Below, one piece after another: positions 15,156 to 24,275 of a stretch of 27,605 nucleotides of DNA. A program made the translations under genes and the position numbers. Numbering within the stretch: position 1 is the first letter of the stretch; every line of letters starts with the position of its first letter. The stretch covers positions 1 through 27,605 of the forward strand of contig CAZKUN010000112.1 in NCBI GenBank assembly GCA_964555935.1, read 5' to 3'. Below the pieces are notes generated by a model, which was not told the origin of the DNA, searched no databases, and saw only the letters and a list, made by a program, of their open reading frames with translations. The DNA is from CAZKUN01 sp964555935 (GTDB lineage Bacteria > Armatimonadota > Zipacnadia > Zipacnadales > VGFC01).

Positions 15156-18100
15156 GCGCGCGCCGGACCAGGAAGCCCGCGACCGGGCCATCGAGGGCAG
15201 CGACCGGAACCTGCTGATGCAGGCCGGCGCGGGTAGTGGAAAGACCACGACCCTCGTGGCCCGCGTGGCGCGAATCCTCGAATCCGAAGACGCCCAACTC
15301 TCGCGCGTGGTCGCCATCACCTTCACCGAGAAGGCCGCCGAGGAGCTGAGGGAGCGCCTCCGCGATCTCTGCGACGGGCGCATCGCCGGCGCGGGTGATC
15401 CGGCCTGCCAGGAGCGCTGGCGAACGCATCGTCAGGGGGTCGCCACAGCCCACATCGGCACAATCCACGGCTTCTGTTCCCGCCTGCTGCGGGTGCATGC
15501 CCTGCGACTGGGGTTGGACCCGCGTTTCACCGTGCTCGACGAGGCCCAAACATCGCTCAAGCTCGTCGACACGTTGCGCGAGCACGTCCTATCTTGCGTT
15601 CGCCAAGCCGACGAGCACGCGACGGCCCTGGTTCAGTCACTCGATCTTGCCCGCACTGTCGACGCGCTCGTGGAGGTTGTTTCGCAGCGCATGAAGCCGG
15701 CGCTTGGCAATCTCCCCACCACGCCCGAGGCGGTCCTCGAGGCGTGGGCCCCCGTTCGCGATGCCTACCTGCGGGAGTGTCTCGGCGCCATGTGGGACGA
15801 CAGCGACCTGCGGCAGGCGCTGGTCACGCTCCGCGAAGTAAGGCCTCTCGACCCCAGCGACAAGCTCGCCCAGTATCAGCAGACCCTCCTCGCGGCGTAT
15901 GACGCCGTCGTGGCGACCGGAGACCATGCGGATGCGGCGCTCCCGGCGTGGCTGGTGGTCGGAGAATGCGGAATGCCGGGCAACCTCGGCTCCGCGAAGA
16001 AGTGGCCGGACGGCGGGCTGGCAACGGTGAAGGATGCCGCCCGGCTGGTGATCGGACGGGTCCGGAAGTTGCAGAGCGCTGTCGACGTCGACGAGGCAGT
16101 CGAAGCCAGCGCCGCCGAACTGACCGCCCACTTCTGCGCCGTTATTCCCGGCGCCATCGAAGCCTACACCGCCTCTAAGCGCGCCGAGAGCGCGATCGAC
16201 TTCGACGACCTCCTGCTCCTCGCCCGCGACCTGCTCCGCGACCACCCGGACGCTCGCGCCATCGAGCAGGCGCGCTTCGAGCACATCCTCGTCGACGAGT
16301 TCCAGGACACCGACCCCGTCCAGCGAGAACTCATCTGGTACCTCGCCGAACGCGGAGCCCACGCTCGCGCGCAGGATGATGTCAACCTTACTCCCGGCAA
16401 GCTCTTTCTCGTCGGCGACGCCAAACAGTCGATCTACCGTTTCCGAGGCGCGGACGTAAGCGTCTACGACGCCACGCTGCGCGAGTTCAGCGGCGACGAC
16501 CACGCGGAGGCCCTCTCGCTCACCGCGAACTTCCGCAGCCAAAGTCGTCTGGTCGCCTTCTTCAACGAGTTCTTCGCGAATCCCGCGGCAATGGGGGATG
16601 AGCGAGCCGCCCGCAAGCCCTTTGAGGCGACCTATGAGAATCTCGCCGCCACGCGCCCGCCTCCGGAGGCTGGCTCGGAGATCACGTTCCTGACCGGCGT
16701 CTACGAGGAATGCAGCACTGATGAGCGTCGCGAGCGCGTTGCGGGCGGGCTTGCCGAGCACATCGCCGAGACCGTTCGCAATGCCACGACCACTGTCTTT
16801 GACGACGATGCGAAAGCGTGGCGCGCGCCCCGGTGGGGGGACATCATGTTCCTCGTCCCCACCATGTCGAACGTCCACATCTACGAGCGGGCTCTCCGCG
16901 CGCATGGCGTCCCGTACTACGTGGTCTCCGGCAAGGGCTTCTTCAACCGGCCCGAGATCATCGATGTCGTCGCCATTCTGCGAGCCCTCGCCGAGCCGCG
17001 CGACGAGGTGGCGCTCGCGCGGGTGCTGCGCTCGCCCATGTTCGGTGTCTCCGACGAGGGGCTCTACTGGCTGGCCTCCGGCGGCGGGGTTGCGACCGGA
17101 CTTCAGCAATTGGCCGGCGAAATGCCGGCGGAGACGCCTCGTCGCCGGTTGCCCGGGCCTGATCTCGCGTCGGCCCAACGGGCGTCCGATGTGCTGGCCC
17201 GACTCCGCGCCGTGCGAGACCGCTTGCCGCTGCCTGATCTGCTGCAGAAGATCCTCGACGAGACCCTCCTGCCGGCTATCGTCGCCACCCGCTTCGACGG
17301 CCGACGCGCTTACGCGAACCTCGCCAAGCTGATCGAGATTGCCCGGCAGTATGAGTCGATGGAATCCGCGCCGCTGGGTCGGTTCATCGAGTACATCCAG
17401 ACGCTCCGGACCCAGGAGATTCGCGAGGGCGAAGCCCCATCCGAGGAGGAGCAGGGCGACGCCGTGACGCTGATGACGATCCACAAATCCAAGGGCCTCC
17501 AGCGCCCCATCGTGGTGGTGGCTGATCTCGCGCGCAAGGAGCGAGCGGCCGGCAGGTCGCCGCTGCTCATCCACCCCGACGCCGGGCCCGTCTTGAGGGG
17601 CGCCGACAGCGATGGCGCGCGTGGCTGGCCGGCTGTCGGGCGCGTCGCCAAGGATGACGACGACGCGCGTGATCGGGCTGAGCGCCGGCGCCTCCTATAC
17701 GTGGCCCTCACGCGGGCCAAGGATCGGCTCATCGTCTCGACGCCTATCCCGCCCCGACGGGACTACCGCGGAACGCACGTCGAGATCCTCCTCGATGTAT
17801 TCGGCGAGGCGCTGGCCGCGTCCGGACCCCTCACCGGTGCGGGCTGGTCAGGCGAGGTGATCTTGGCCGATGACAGTTCAAGCCGGGTCGCTGTCGGTGG
17901 GATCGTGTCCACGCTTCTTGAGGAGCACCTCGATCGCATCGCCGAGGCCGAGCCCATCCCCGGAGGCGTGGGGGAGCGCGAGCACGTTCTCCAGCGGCTT
18001 CCGCGTGTCAAGCCGGACCTGGCCGGGAAGACCCGCTTCACGGTGACCGAACTGTCAGCGTATCTCGCCTGCCCGCTCCACTACCGGCTGCGATACGTTG

Positions 18101-18756
18101 AGCAATTCGCATCGTATTCGATCGCTGCCGAGGTAGCGACCGAGGGGAAGCTGAGCGCGTCTGAACGCGGCACGGTTGTCCACCGGGCGCTGCAGCGACT
18201 TGGCCGCGGGCCTGTCGTCAACTTGCGGCGGCAGATCGAGGCCGCCATGCGCGAAAGCGGGCTGGCAGGGCACGATCCCGGCGAGGTGGATGAGATCGCG
18301 GGGATCATAGAGCGGTTCGCGGCCAGCGATACGTGGCGGTCGATTGAGAGAGCGGCGGAGTTGCGTAGCGAGGTCACCGTCGTGGCCAAGTTTGACAGTG
18401 GCATTCTCGAGGGACAGGTCGACGCGCTCTTCGTCGACGACGGCGGCCAGACGCACCTACTCGACTACAAGACCGGCAGAGAAGCCGAGGAGGGGAAGCA
18501 GGCCGAGCATAGGTTCCAGGTCGGCGCGTATGCCGCCGCGCTGCAACGCTGCGGCCGCGACTTGCCGACTTCGGTGGCGGTGCATTACCTCAGCGATGAT
18601 TCGCGGGTGACCGTCGATCCCGTCGAGGGTGCTCGCGACGCAACTGAGAGCGTCGAACAGGCGATGCGGGGAATCCGCACGGCCGAGTTCTCTGAGCCAG
18701 AGCGGTGCGATCCAGATTGCCTGTTAGCGTGGGCGTGTGAGCGGCGTCGCGCGTAG
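15112..18756 (+). CDS. addA: AddA subunit, UvrD-family helicase with nuclease domain
   Basis: This is a superfamily 1A helicase with a C-terminal nuclease, 1214 residues from the ATG at 15112. Motifs seen are Walker A AGAGSGKT (38-45), ITFTEKAAEEL, DEFQDTDPVQ (motif II), GDAKQSIYRFRGAD (motif III), LTANFRSQ, VTLMTIHKSKGLQ (motif V) and LLYVALTRAKDRL (motif VI). The nuclease has LEGQVDAL and catalytic DYK at 1118-1120, followed by QVGAYAAAL. The start is uncertain: 15097 and 15112 are ATG codons inside addB without a ribosome site, whereas GGGGAAGGAG at 15127-15136 sits eight bases before an in-frame CTG at 15145. Coupling to addB is clear either way. Confidence 0.93.
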   Translation: MSGATGEGARTLTSERAPDQEARDRAIEGSDRNLLMQAGAGSGKTTTLVARVARILESEDAQLSRVVAITFTEKAAEELRERLRDLCDGRIAGAGDPACQERWRTHRQGVATAHIGTIHGFCSRLLRVHALRLGLDPRFTVLDEAQTSLKLVDTLREHVLSCVRQADEHATALVQSLDLARTVDALVEVVSQRMKPALGNLPTTPEAVLEAWAPVRDAYLRECLGAMWDDSDLRQALVTLREVRPLDPSDKLAQYQQTLLAAYDAVVATGDHADAALPAWLVVGECGMPGNLGSAKKWPDGGLATVKDAARLVIGRVRKLQSAVDVDEAVEASAAELTAHFCAVIPGAIEAYTASKRAESAIDFDDLLLLARDLLRDHPDARAIEQARFEHILVDEFQDTDPVQRELIWYLAERGAHARAQDDVNLTPGKLFLVGDAKQSIYRFRGADVSVYDATLREFSGDDHAEALSLTANFRSQSRLVAFFNEFFANPAAMGDERAARKPFEATYENLAATRPPPEAGSEITFLTGVYEECSTDERRERVAGGLAEHIAETVRNATTTVFDDDAKAWRAPRWGDIMFLVPTMSNVHIYERALRAHGVPYYVVSGKGFFNRPEIIDVVAILRALAEPRDEVALARVLRSPMFGVSDEGLYWLASGGGVATGLQQLAGEMPAETPRRRLPGPDLASAQRASDVLARLRAVRDRLPLPDLLQKILDETLLPAIVATRFDGRRAYANLAKLIEIARQYESMESAPLGRFIEYIQTLRTQEIREGEAPSEEEQGDAVTLMTIHKSKGLQRPIVVVADLARKERAAGRSPLLIHPDAGPVLRGADSDGARGWPAVGRVAKDDDDARDRAERRRLLYVALTRAKDRLIVSTPIPPRRDYRGTHVEILLDVFGEALAASGPLTGAGWSGEVILADDSSSRVAVGGIVSTLLEEHLDRIAEAEPIPGGVGEREHVLQRLPRVKPDLAGKTRFTVTELSAYLACPLHYRLRYVEQFASYSIAAEVATEGKLSASERGTVVHRALQRLGRGPVVNLRRQIEAAMRESGLAGHDPGEVDEIAGIIERFAASDTWRSIERAAELRSEVTVVAKFDSGILEGQVDALFVDDGGQTHLLDYKTGREAEEGKQAEHRFQVGAYAAALQRCGRDLPTSVAVHYLSDDSRVTVDPVEGARDATESVEQAMRGIRTAEFSEPERCDPDCLLAWACERRRA

Positions 18757-18798
18757 CAGTCGAGTGGCACTGGCAGTGATGTTGCACGGGGAGTGGGC

Positions 18799-20057
18799 AT
18801 GAAACGACTCTGGTGGTCGGTTGGCATTGTATGCGTGCTGGTGGTTGTCGGCTTCCTGGCGTTTGCCGTCATGCAGGTCCGCCAGGTCAGCCGTTGGTTC
18901 CACTACCAACAGGCTTCTCCGACGGTTCGGATTACCTCGCGCAGCTACTCGGAGCCATCCGACAATGGCTTCAGCAACTTGGCGGCGGCCGCCGCCGAGC
19001 TGAAGCCCGATCGGTATGCCGTTTCCGACATGCACGCCCTGCCTTGGGATGAGGCCCAGGAGGACGTGCCACGCCTTCTCGACGCCGCCGCCGAGCGCCT
19101 TCACCGCGCGCGCGAGGCGATGGCCCGCGACTGCATGCAGCCGTCGATGCAGAGCTACGCTGAGACCCATCCCCATCTCGCCGACTTCCGTGGCCTGACC
19201 CGATTGCTCGCCGTCGAGAGCCGTGCCCGCGAGCGGGCTGGTCGATTCGACGAAGCCGGGCAATCATATTCCGATGCGCTCGGATTGGGCGCGGTCGCCG
19301 CCCGTAACGGCGGGATGATCCACGTGCTCGTCGATTGTGCAATCGTCGACATAGTCTTCCCGGACCTGTCCCGATGCGTGGGGTCCGGCGGGATGACCAC
19401 TGGGGGCCTGACAGCAGTGGCGGAAGTCGTGGAGGGGCCGCCTCGGTTTCGGTCTCTCTCCAGGACGCCTGGGCCGCGGAGTGGGACCTCGCCCAGTCGC
19501 ATCTGACCGGCGTGGAGCAGGGGAGGGAGACCCTCGATGATTCACCGCCACCGGGAAGCCCATCGAAGGTTGATGCCACCACTCTGACCCTCGTGCGGTC
19601 GGTCCAGGCCGAGATGAACGACAAGATGGCGCCTGGCATCAAGTACGCGGGGAAACCGTATTGGGAGCGAACGTATGTTGTCCCTGAGTCCGAGACGGTG
19701 CTCGGGGGCGCGTTCGTTTCGGACTTCAGCTCAGCGGGGCGGAAGTTGGCCATCCGGGATGCCCAGCTACACGGCGGGCTCGCCCAGGTGGCCGTTGAGC
19801 GCTATAGGCTGCGGGAGGGTAGACTGCCTGAGTCGCTGGACGCCTTGGTGCCCGAGTTCCTGGAGAGCGTGCCAACCGATCCGTTCGACGGACAGCCGAT
19901 GCGGTACGGTGTCGAGGGGGACGGTTACCGTATCCATAGCGTGGGGCCGGATGGCGAGGACGGCGGCGGGGTCGAGCGCATCGACCGTGATACGGACGCT
20001 GGAGACATCATCCTATGGCCCTGGGGTCCGGCGCTGAAGCCGAGACGCAGCGGCTGA
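18799..20057 (+). pseudogene. Membrane-anchored protein broken by one frameshift
   Basis: Two overlapping reading frames together make one protein of about 419 residues. The first frame starts at the ATG at 18799 (GGGGAG five bases upstream), with an N-terminal membrane helix (KRLWWSVGIVCVLVVVGFLAF), then a helical domain including LLAVESRARERAGRFDEAGQSY. It loses sense after about 19437. The second frame then continues with ASVSVSLQDAWAAEWDLAQSH and ends with a GspG-like C-terminal pattern: VAVERYRLREGRLPESLD, VPTDPFDGQPMRY, YRIHSVGPDGEDGGG. Adding one G to the GGGG run at 19434-19437 joins them cleanly. It could be a sequencing error or a real mutation. Similar proteins occur in Planctomycetota and Armatimonadota with no known function. 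Confidence 0.8.
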
Positions 20058-20058
20058 T

Positions 20059-22374
20059 TCATGGTGCTGGCGAATCCCCCGGCTCGCCCTGGCCCAGATG
20101 CCTCGCGATGGACGTGAGCACAATGACCACGACGACGCGAGCTTCATCGTCGATCCCCGGTCCGGCTTGGTGGATGTAGGTCTGCAGCGCTCGCGCACCC
20201 GCATGGGCGATGGCTCCCGCCTTGGGGAGATCGAGCACGCGCGTCGCGAGTTCCGTGGCGCGCTCGCCCATGCCCACATGGTCATCTTCCGCCATGGCGT
20301 CGCCTATCGCGCGAGCATCCTGCGCCAACTCAGTCCGGGCGTCCGGCGGGACTCCGGGGCCTCGCCGCAGCATCCGGCGCACGCGTTTCATCATCGGCTC
20401 GATCATCGCCCCGCGAGCGACGCCCTGACGCGAGGCGAGCTGGTAGAAGTGATTCCGCTCGCCCAGCGCGCGGCAGATGCCGTTGATGATCTGCATCCGG
20501 ATGACCGGGTTCGCGTACTCGGGAAGGTGGGGGAGAGCGGCGTCGACCACCCGCAGGTCGCCCGCGCGACCCGCCGCATCCACGAGGGCCGGCACGAGCG
20601 GACGATCGAACTCGCCGGACAGTCGCTCGATCAGCAAGTCGCGGGCCGCCGGTCCGCCGATCTCGCCCAGTGCAATGGCGGCGCTGCAACGCAGGCGCGC
20701 GTCGCCATCGCGCAAGGCCTCGCGAAGCGGATCGATTGCGGCGGCGTCCCCGATTTGGCCCAGCGCCTCGGCAGCCTCCGGACGGATATCCGAGGAACCA
20801 TCCGTCAGGCGCTTTAGCAATGGCGGCACGGCGTCGCGGACCCGAACGTCACCCAGGCCAAGCGCAGCCTCGTGGCGCACCTCGGGACTGGCATCGTCGA
20901 GGCTTTCCGAGAGGCGTCCCACGGCGAGGGGGCTCCGCGATTTCCCCATCCCACGGACGGCGTCGGCCCGCCGACGACCCTCTCTGGACACGTTGTAGAG
21001 CACGTAGTTGTAGGCCAGCCCGAAGACATTGCCTCGGAACTTGCTCAGCACGCCGACGACCGTCTCCGCATCCGGCTCCTCGAGGAACTGCACGATCACC
21101 ACGGGCACGAGGAAGACAGTCGCCGCCAGCAGGAACATGACTTGCGGTGGGGCGAGCGTGATGATGCCTGTTTCGATGGGGAGCGTGCCGAGACGGCCCT
21201 TGATGAACCCACCGGCCATCGCCCCGACGAAGGTGCCGATGGCGGTGCCGCCGATTGCCAGGCCAAAGAACATGCTGTTGTCGCGACCCTTGGGCACGGT
21301 CCTGTAGAGCAAGGCGCTACCGGCCACCTCAAGCCCGGATAGCGAGAAGCCCGACAGCACGCAGGCGATGGGGATGAGGTATGGCCACGTGCCCTCGCCC
21401 GCGACGCCCCAGATGAATGGCACCGCCATCGCGGGGACAATGAGGATGCGCATCATCGGCTTGCACCCGAAACGCTCGGCGAGTGTTCCGATGGCCCGAA
21501 AGCCGACGAGCATCGCGATCAGCGCGATGTTCGTGTAGACCGCGATGTGCATGTACGTGAGCTTTAGGTAGTTTAGCATGTAGATGCTATAGAACGGTGA
21601 CGCGATCGCCATTGCCAGCGCCCATGTCGCCATGAATGCAGCGATGATGCTGAACGAGCGCTGCCGCAGCGGCGCGAGCACCTCGCGGCCATACCCCTGG
21701 CGCTCGTCCACTTCCATCGGAGGGAACGCGGTTCGCGACAGAATCCAGTAACCCACGAGGCCCGCGATCCAGCCAGCGAGGTAGAGCACTACAAACCGCG
21801 AGAGTCCATCGGTCGCATCGAGCCAGCGGCTGGCGATGAAGATGTAACCCGCCGACACCAGCGTCAGTATGAAGCGCCGGCGGCCGACGTACGTCGCGCG
21901 GATCCCCTCGGGGACAACGTTGGCCATCCAGTTCATGAAGATGGGCCAGGAGATGCTGCCGAGCATGTAGCCGATGGTGAGCAGCACGGCAGATGCGGTG
22001 AACCGCCATTCGTCCGGTAGGTAGATGCACAGTATGACCGAGGAAGCCGCGGTGAAATCAGCAACGCCGATCCAACTGCAGAACTTGCGCTTGTCCCCGA
22101 CGCGCCGCGTCCAGTACGCGCTGATCGGCTGGCCGAGTCGCATCAGACCCGTTAGCGCGGCCAGGAACGCGATCTGCGATTCCGTGACCCCCAGAGACAG
22201 GGCGAACCCCGTGAACACCGTGCTCCCCACCAGCACGTTCGGCAGGTAGATGCCAAACAGTCCGCCAATGATGATGAAGTGGCGGAGGGCGTGGGCTGTC
22301 TTTTGTTGCGACAGTGGCTGGGCCATCGGTGCTTGGCCAATCGGCGGCGCGCTGAGCGGGAATGGACGCGACAT
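20059..22374 (-). CDS. MFS transporter fused to C-terminal HEAT-like repeats
   Basis: This 771-residue protein has two parts. Residues about 30-432 are a major facilitator transporter with around twelve hydrophobic segments and a motif-A-like loop (YWTRRVGDKRKF, 88-98). Residues about 483-615 are HEAT/PBS-like repeats of roughly 31 residues: SPEVRHEAALGLGDV, SSDIRPEAAEALGQIGD and DARLRCSAAIALGEIGG. A helical tail follows to the end. The substrate is unknown; the repeats probably bind a protein partner on the cytoplasmic side. The start is uncertain: the ATG at 22374 has GAGGA almost touching it, and the ATG at 22326 is an alternative. The stop lies one base from the convergent gene's stop. 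Confidence 0.86.
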   Translation of the reverse strand: MSRPFPLSAPPIGQAPMAQPLSQQKTAHALRHFIIIGGLFGIYLPNVLVGSTVFTGFALSLGVTESQIAFLAALTGLMRLGQPISAYWTRRVGDKRKFCSWIGVADFTAASSVILCIYLPDEWRFTASAVLLTIGYMLGSISWPIFMNWMANVVPEGIRATYVGRRRFILTLVSAGYIFIASRWLDATDGLSRFVVLYLAGWIAGLVGYWILSRTAFPPMEVDERQGYGREVLAPLRQRSFSIIAAFMATWALAMAIASPFYSIYMLNYLKLTYMHIAVYTNIALIAMLVGFRAIGTLAERFGCKPMMRILIVPAMAVPFIWGVAGEGTWPYLIPIACVLSGFSLSGLEVAGSALLYRTVPKGRDNSMFFGLAIGGTAIGTFVGAMAGGFIKGRLGTLPIETGIITLAPPQVMFLLAATVFLVPVVIVQFLEEPDAETVVGVLSKFRGNVFGLAYNYVLYNVSREGRRRADAVRGMGKSRSPLAVGRLSESLDDASPEVRHEAALGLGDVRVRDAVPPLLKRLTDGSSDIRPEAAEALGQIGDAAAIDPLREALRDGDARLRCSAAIALGEIGGPAARDLLIERLSGEFDRPLVPALVDAAGRAGDLRVVDAALPHLPEYANPVIRMQIINGICRALGERNHFYQLASRQGVARGAMIEPMMKRVRRMLRRGPGVPPDARTELAQDARAIGDAMAEDDHVGMGERATELATRVLDLPKAGAIAHAGARALQTYIHQAGPGIDDEARVVVVIVLTSIARHLGQGEPGDSPAP

Positions 22375-22617
22375 TCCTCGGGAACAGCAGCGTTACCTGG
22401 ATCAGTGGGCTGGGGATTTTGCTTATGTTGGGCGGGCGTGTCAGGGGACGCCGCCGCCGGGGCGCGCGCCGCCGCTAGTTGAGCCGACGCCGGAACCTCG
22501 AAGTGCCCGCGGACGTCAGAGGGGATGTTGCGCGTTCGCGCGCGCGGCAGACAGGTCAACCCGACGTTGATCGCGAACTGGTGGAGGGCGCCTCGCCGAT
22601 AGCACGGCGCCGGCCTG

Positions 22618-22632
22618 TCATCACGTCGATGA
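22618..22632. promoter_or_regulatory. Candidate operator palindrome upstream of the Crp/Fnr gene
   Basis: TCATC and GATGA form a perfect 5-base inverted repeat around a 5-base centre, with TGTC and GACA partly extending it on each side. It is 28 bases before the regulator start, in the 286-base space shared with the divergent MFS gene. Autoregulation is common for Crp/Fnr regulators, but this site does not match the E. coli Crp consensus. I saw no convincing promoter in 22375-22660. Confidence 0.25.
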
Positions 22633-22660
22633 AGACACCACATGATTGCGTGGGGTGAGC

Positions 22661-23353
22661 ATGAACTCAGAGCAGCAGCAACCGACCCAATCGTCCGGGA
22701 CATCGTTGTTCGCGGATCTACCCAGAGAAGAACTGGCAACGCTCGTCAGCACGTTCCGTCGAGAGAACTTCCGCAAGGGAGATAAGCTCGTTGAGACGGG
22801 CGACCCGGGTGGGTCCGTGTTCATTATCGAGAGCGGCCAAGTGCGAATTAGCCTCGAGGGTGGAGACGGGCGAGAAGTCACGCTGGCGCATCTGAACGCC
22901 GGCGACTGTTTCGGTGAAATGTCCATGCTCGACGGCGAGCCTCGAAGCGCCGCGGCCACGGCGACTGAGGATACGTCGGTGCTCGTGGGCACGCGGGACG
23001 ACTTCATGCGGAGCCTCGAGGCGAACCCGCGGATCGCGATGAGCCTGCTGGTCATGATGAGCGCCAGGCTTCGGTCGGCGAACGAGATCATCGAGAGTCT
23101 CTCTTTCCTCGACGTCCAGGGCCGCGTCGCCAGGATGCTGCTGGATGAGGCGGAGAAGAAGGGCACGGAGGTGCCGGAGGGAGTTGCGGTCCCGCTCCCG
23201 TACACGCGTCAGGAAATGGCGAACATGGTCAGCACCTCGCGAGAGACGCTGACGCGCGTGTTAAAGAACTTCGAGCGGCTCAAGTACCTCCGTCTGATGC
23301 GCCGCAAGGCCATCATCCTAAACAAGCCGCGCCTCGCCCTGAAGGTACAGTAG
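22661..23353 (+). CDS. Crp/Fnr-family transcriptional regulator
   Basis: This 230-residue regulator has an N-terminal cyclic-nucleotide-binding domain (about 17-130) and a C-terminal winged helix (about 175-215). The phosphate-binding cassette region GDCFGEMSMLDGEPRSA (81-97) keeps the Gly-Glu, Arg and Ser that contact the nucleotide in Crp, so cAMP or a related ligand is possible. There is no Fnr-type cysteine cluster. The recognition region is TRQEMANMVSTSRETLTRVL (182-201). The ATG at 22661 follows GGGGTGAG; the longer in-frame start at 22646 lacks one. A terminator follows 25 bases after the stop. Targets are unknown. Confidence 0.92.
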   Translation: MNSEQQQPTQSSGTSLFADLPREELATLVSTFRRENFRKGDKLVETGDPGGSVFIIESGQVRISLEGGDGREVTLAHLNAGDCFGEMSMLDGEPRSAAATATEDTSVLVGTRDDFMRSLEANPRIAMSLLVMMSARLRSANEIIESLSFLDVQGRVARMLLDEAEKKGTEVPEGVAVPLPYTRQEMANMVSTSRETLTRVLKNFERLKYLRLMRRKAIILNKPRLALKVQ

Positions 23354-23378
23354 GCGGCGGGATCGACTCAGACACGGA

Positions 23379-23417
23379 AACGGCCGAGCCTCCAAGGCTC
23401 GGCCGTTGTTGTTTCTC
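23379..23417. terminator. Bidirectional Rho-independent terminator
   Basis: AACGGCCGAGCC (23379-23390) and GGCTCGGCCGTT (23396-23407) form a perfect 12-base stem around a 5-base loop, followed by GTTGTTTCTC. It lies between the convergent Crp/Fnr and GGDEF genes. The A/T-ended stem can serve both strands, although the T tract is short on each side. Confidence 0.88.
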
Positions 23418-23432
23418 GGGGGCGGCGGGTCG

Positions 23433-24275
23433 CTAGCTGAAGACGGGATCTGAGTTGTCACTCGCCTTCGCCGCCATGAGCATCCCGCGAGCTTCCTTGA
23501 TGAGACTAGCGGACGTTACGGGCTCGTCTTCGTCTGTCCTCGGCACGCTCACGCCACCCATATTCGCCGAGATCGAGAGTGGCTCTTCTCCGGCGCGCGC
23601 GACGGGCGCAAAGGCACGGACGCCCGAGATGATTCGGTCGACGCCTATGAGGACCTCATCCTTTGGTCCCTCCAACAGCATCGCGAATCTGGCTCCGGCC
23701 CAGTGCGCGACGAAGTCCCCGCCCCTCACGACGCGCTCCAGCAACTTGCCGACCTGAGCGATGAGCGCATCCGCGGCGAGCGGCCCGTAATCGTTGTTGA
23801 TGGGCCAGAGACCCTCAACGTCAAGGAACGCCAGGCAGAACGTCGATTCATATCGCGTCGCCCGATCGATTTCCTGCTCCAGGCGGATCAGGAGCGCCGC
23901 CGCCGTTCCTTGTCCCGTGAGCTGATCCACGAGCGCGATCTCCTGAGCATGCTCCATCAGCGGCCTGGGTGATGCGACCGTTTCGCCGAGGGATGCCTCG
24001 CGTGTGGAGTCGTCATCCTCGGCGGGCGCGGCACCGGCGTTCGCCTTGGAGAGCTGCTCCGTGAAGCGGTCCATCACTTGCTTGACGGGGTTGCGGATGA
24101 ATCGGAACCGGCGATCGAGGACATACGTGCCAAGCACGGCGGCGCGATCGCCCACGTCGCTCAGGACGGGGACGTGCCAGTGGCCCCGCTCCTCGTCCAA
24201 GCGTGGCTCTCCCGTGCGGAGCATCTCACTGACGTTCTCGTGAATGTAGCCTGTGACTTTCTCTCTCGCGTCCAC
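23433..24275 (-). CDS. Degenerate GGDEF-domain protein with unknown N-terminal domain
   Basis: This 280-residue protein starts at GTG 24275, placed eight bases after GGGAGG; an in-frame GTG at 24293 lacks a ribosome site. Residues 115-272 follow the GGDEF fold: DQLTGQGTAAALL, FLDVEGLWPINNDYG and GGDFVAHWAGARFAMLL. The signature GGDEF is replaced by AGARF (193-197), losing the acidic pair needed for catalysis, so diguanylate cyclase activity is unlikely. No RxxD inhibitory site is obvious. Residues 1-65 form a small domain with GHWHVPVLSDVGDRAAVLGTY that I do not recognise, linked by an acidic, low-complexity segment (about 78-100). It is likely a signalling or scaffold protein and is cytoplasmic. 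Confidence 0.85.
   Translation of the reverse strand: MDAREKVTGYIHENVSEMLRTGEPRLDEERGHWHVPVLSDVGDRAAVLGTYVLDRRFRFIRNPVKQVMDRFTEQLSKANAGAAPAEDDDSTREASLGETVASPRPLMEHAQEIALVDQLTGQGTAAALLIRLEQEIDRATRYESTFCLAFLDVEGLWPINNDYGPLAADALIAQVGKLLERVVRGGDFVAHWAGARFAMLLEGPKDEVLIGVDRIISGVRAFAPVARAGEEPLSISANMGGVSVPRTDEDEPVTSASLIKEARGMLMAAKASDNSDPVFS

Noticed and set aside
14013..15383. Open frame antisense to the addB-addA junction (456 residues)
   Set aside because: It spans the junction of two real genes and has arginine- and alanine-rich sequence without motifs; composition shadow.
15637..17574. Long open frame antisense to addA (645 residues)
   Set aside because: It lies wholly opposite a well-supported helicase gene, has no domain pattern or ribosome site, and is expected in GC-rich DNA where the opposite strand has few stops.
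4450..20057. Search for a defence island, CRISPR array, integrase or transposase
   Set aside because: The helicase-nuclease genes fit AddAB, not a restriction or defence system; no direct-repeat array, terminal inverted repeats or recombinase motif was seen.
22152..22739. Minus-strand open frame over the MFS start and the regulator's upstream region
   Set aside because: It overlaps the MFS start in another frame and has low-quality, Arg/Pro-rich sequence with no ribosome site.
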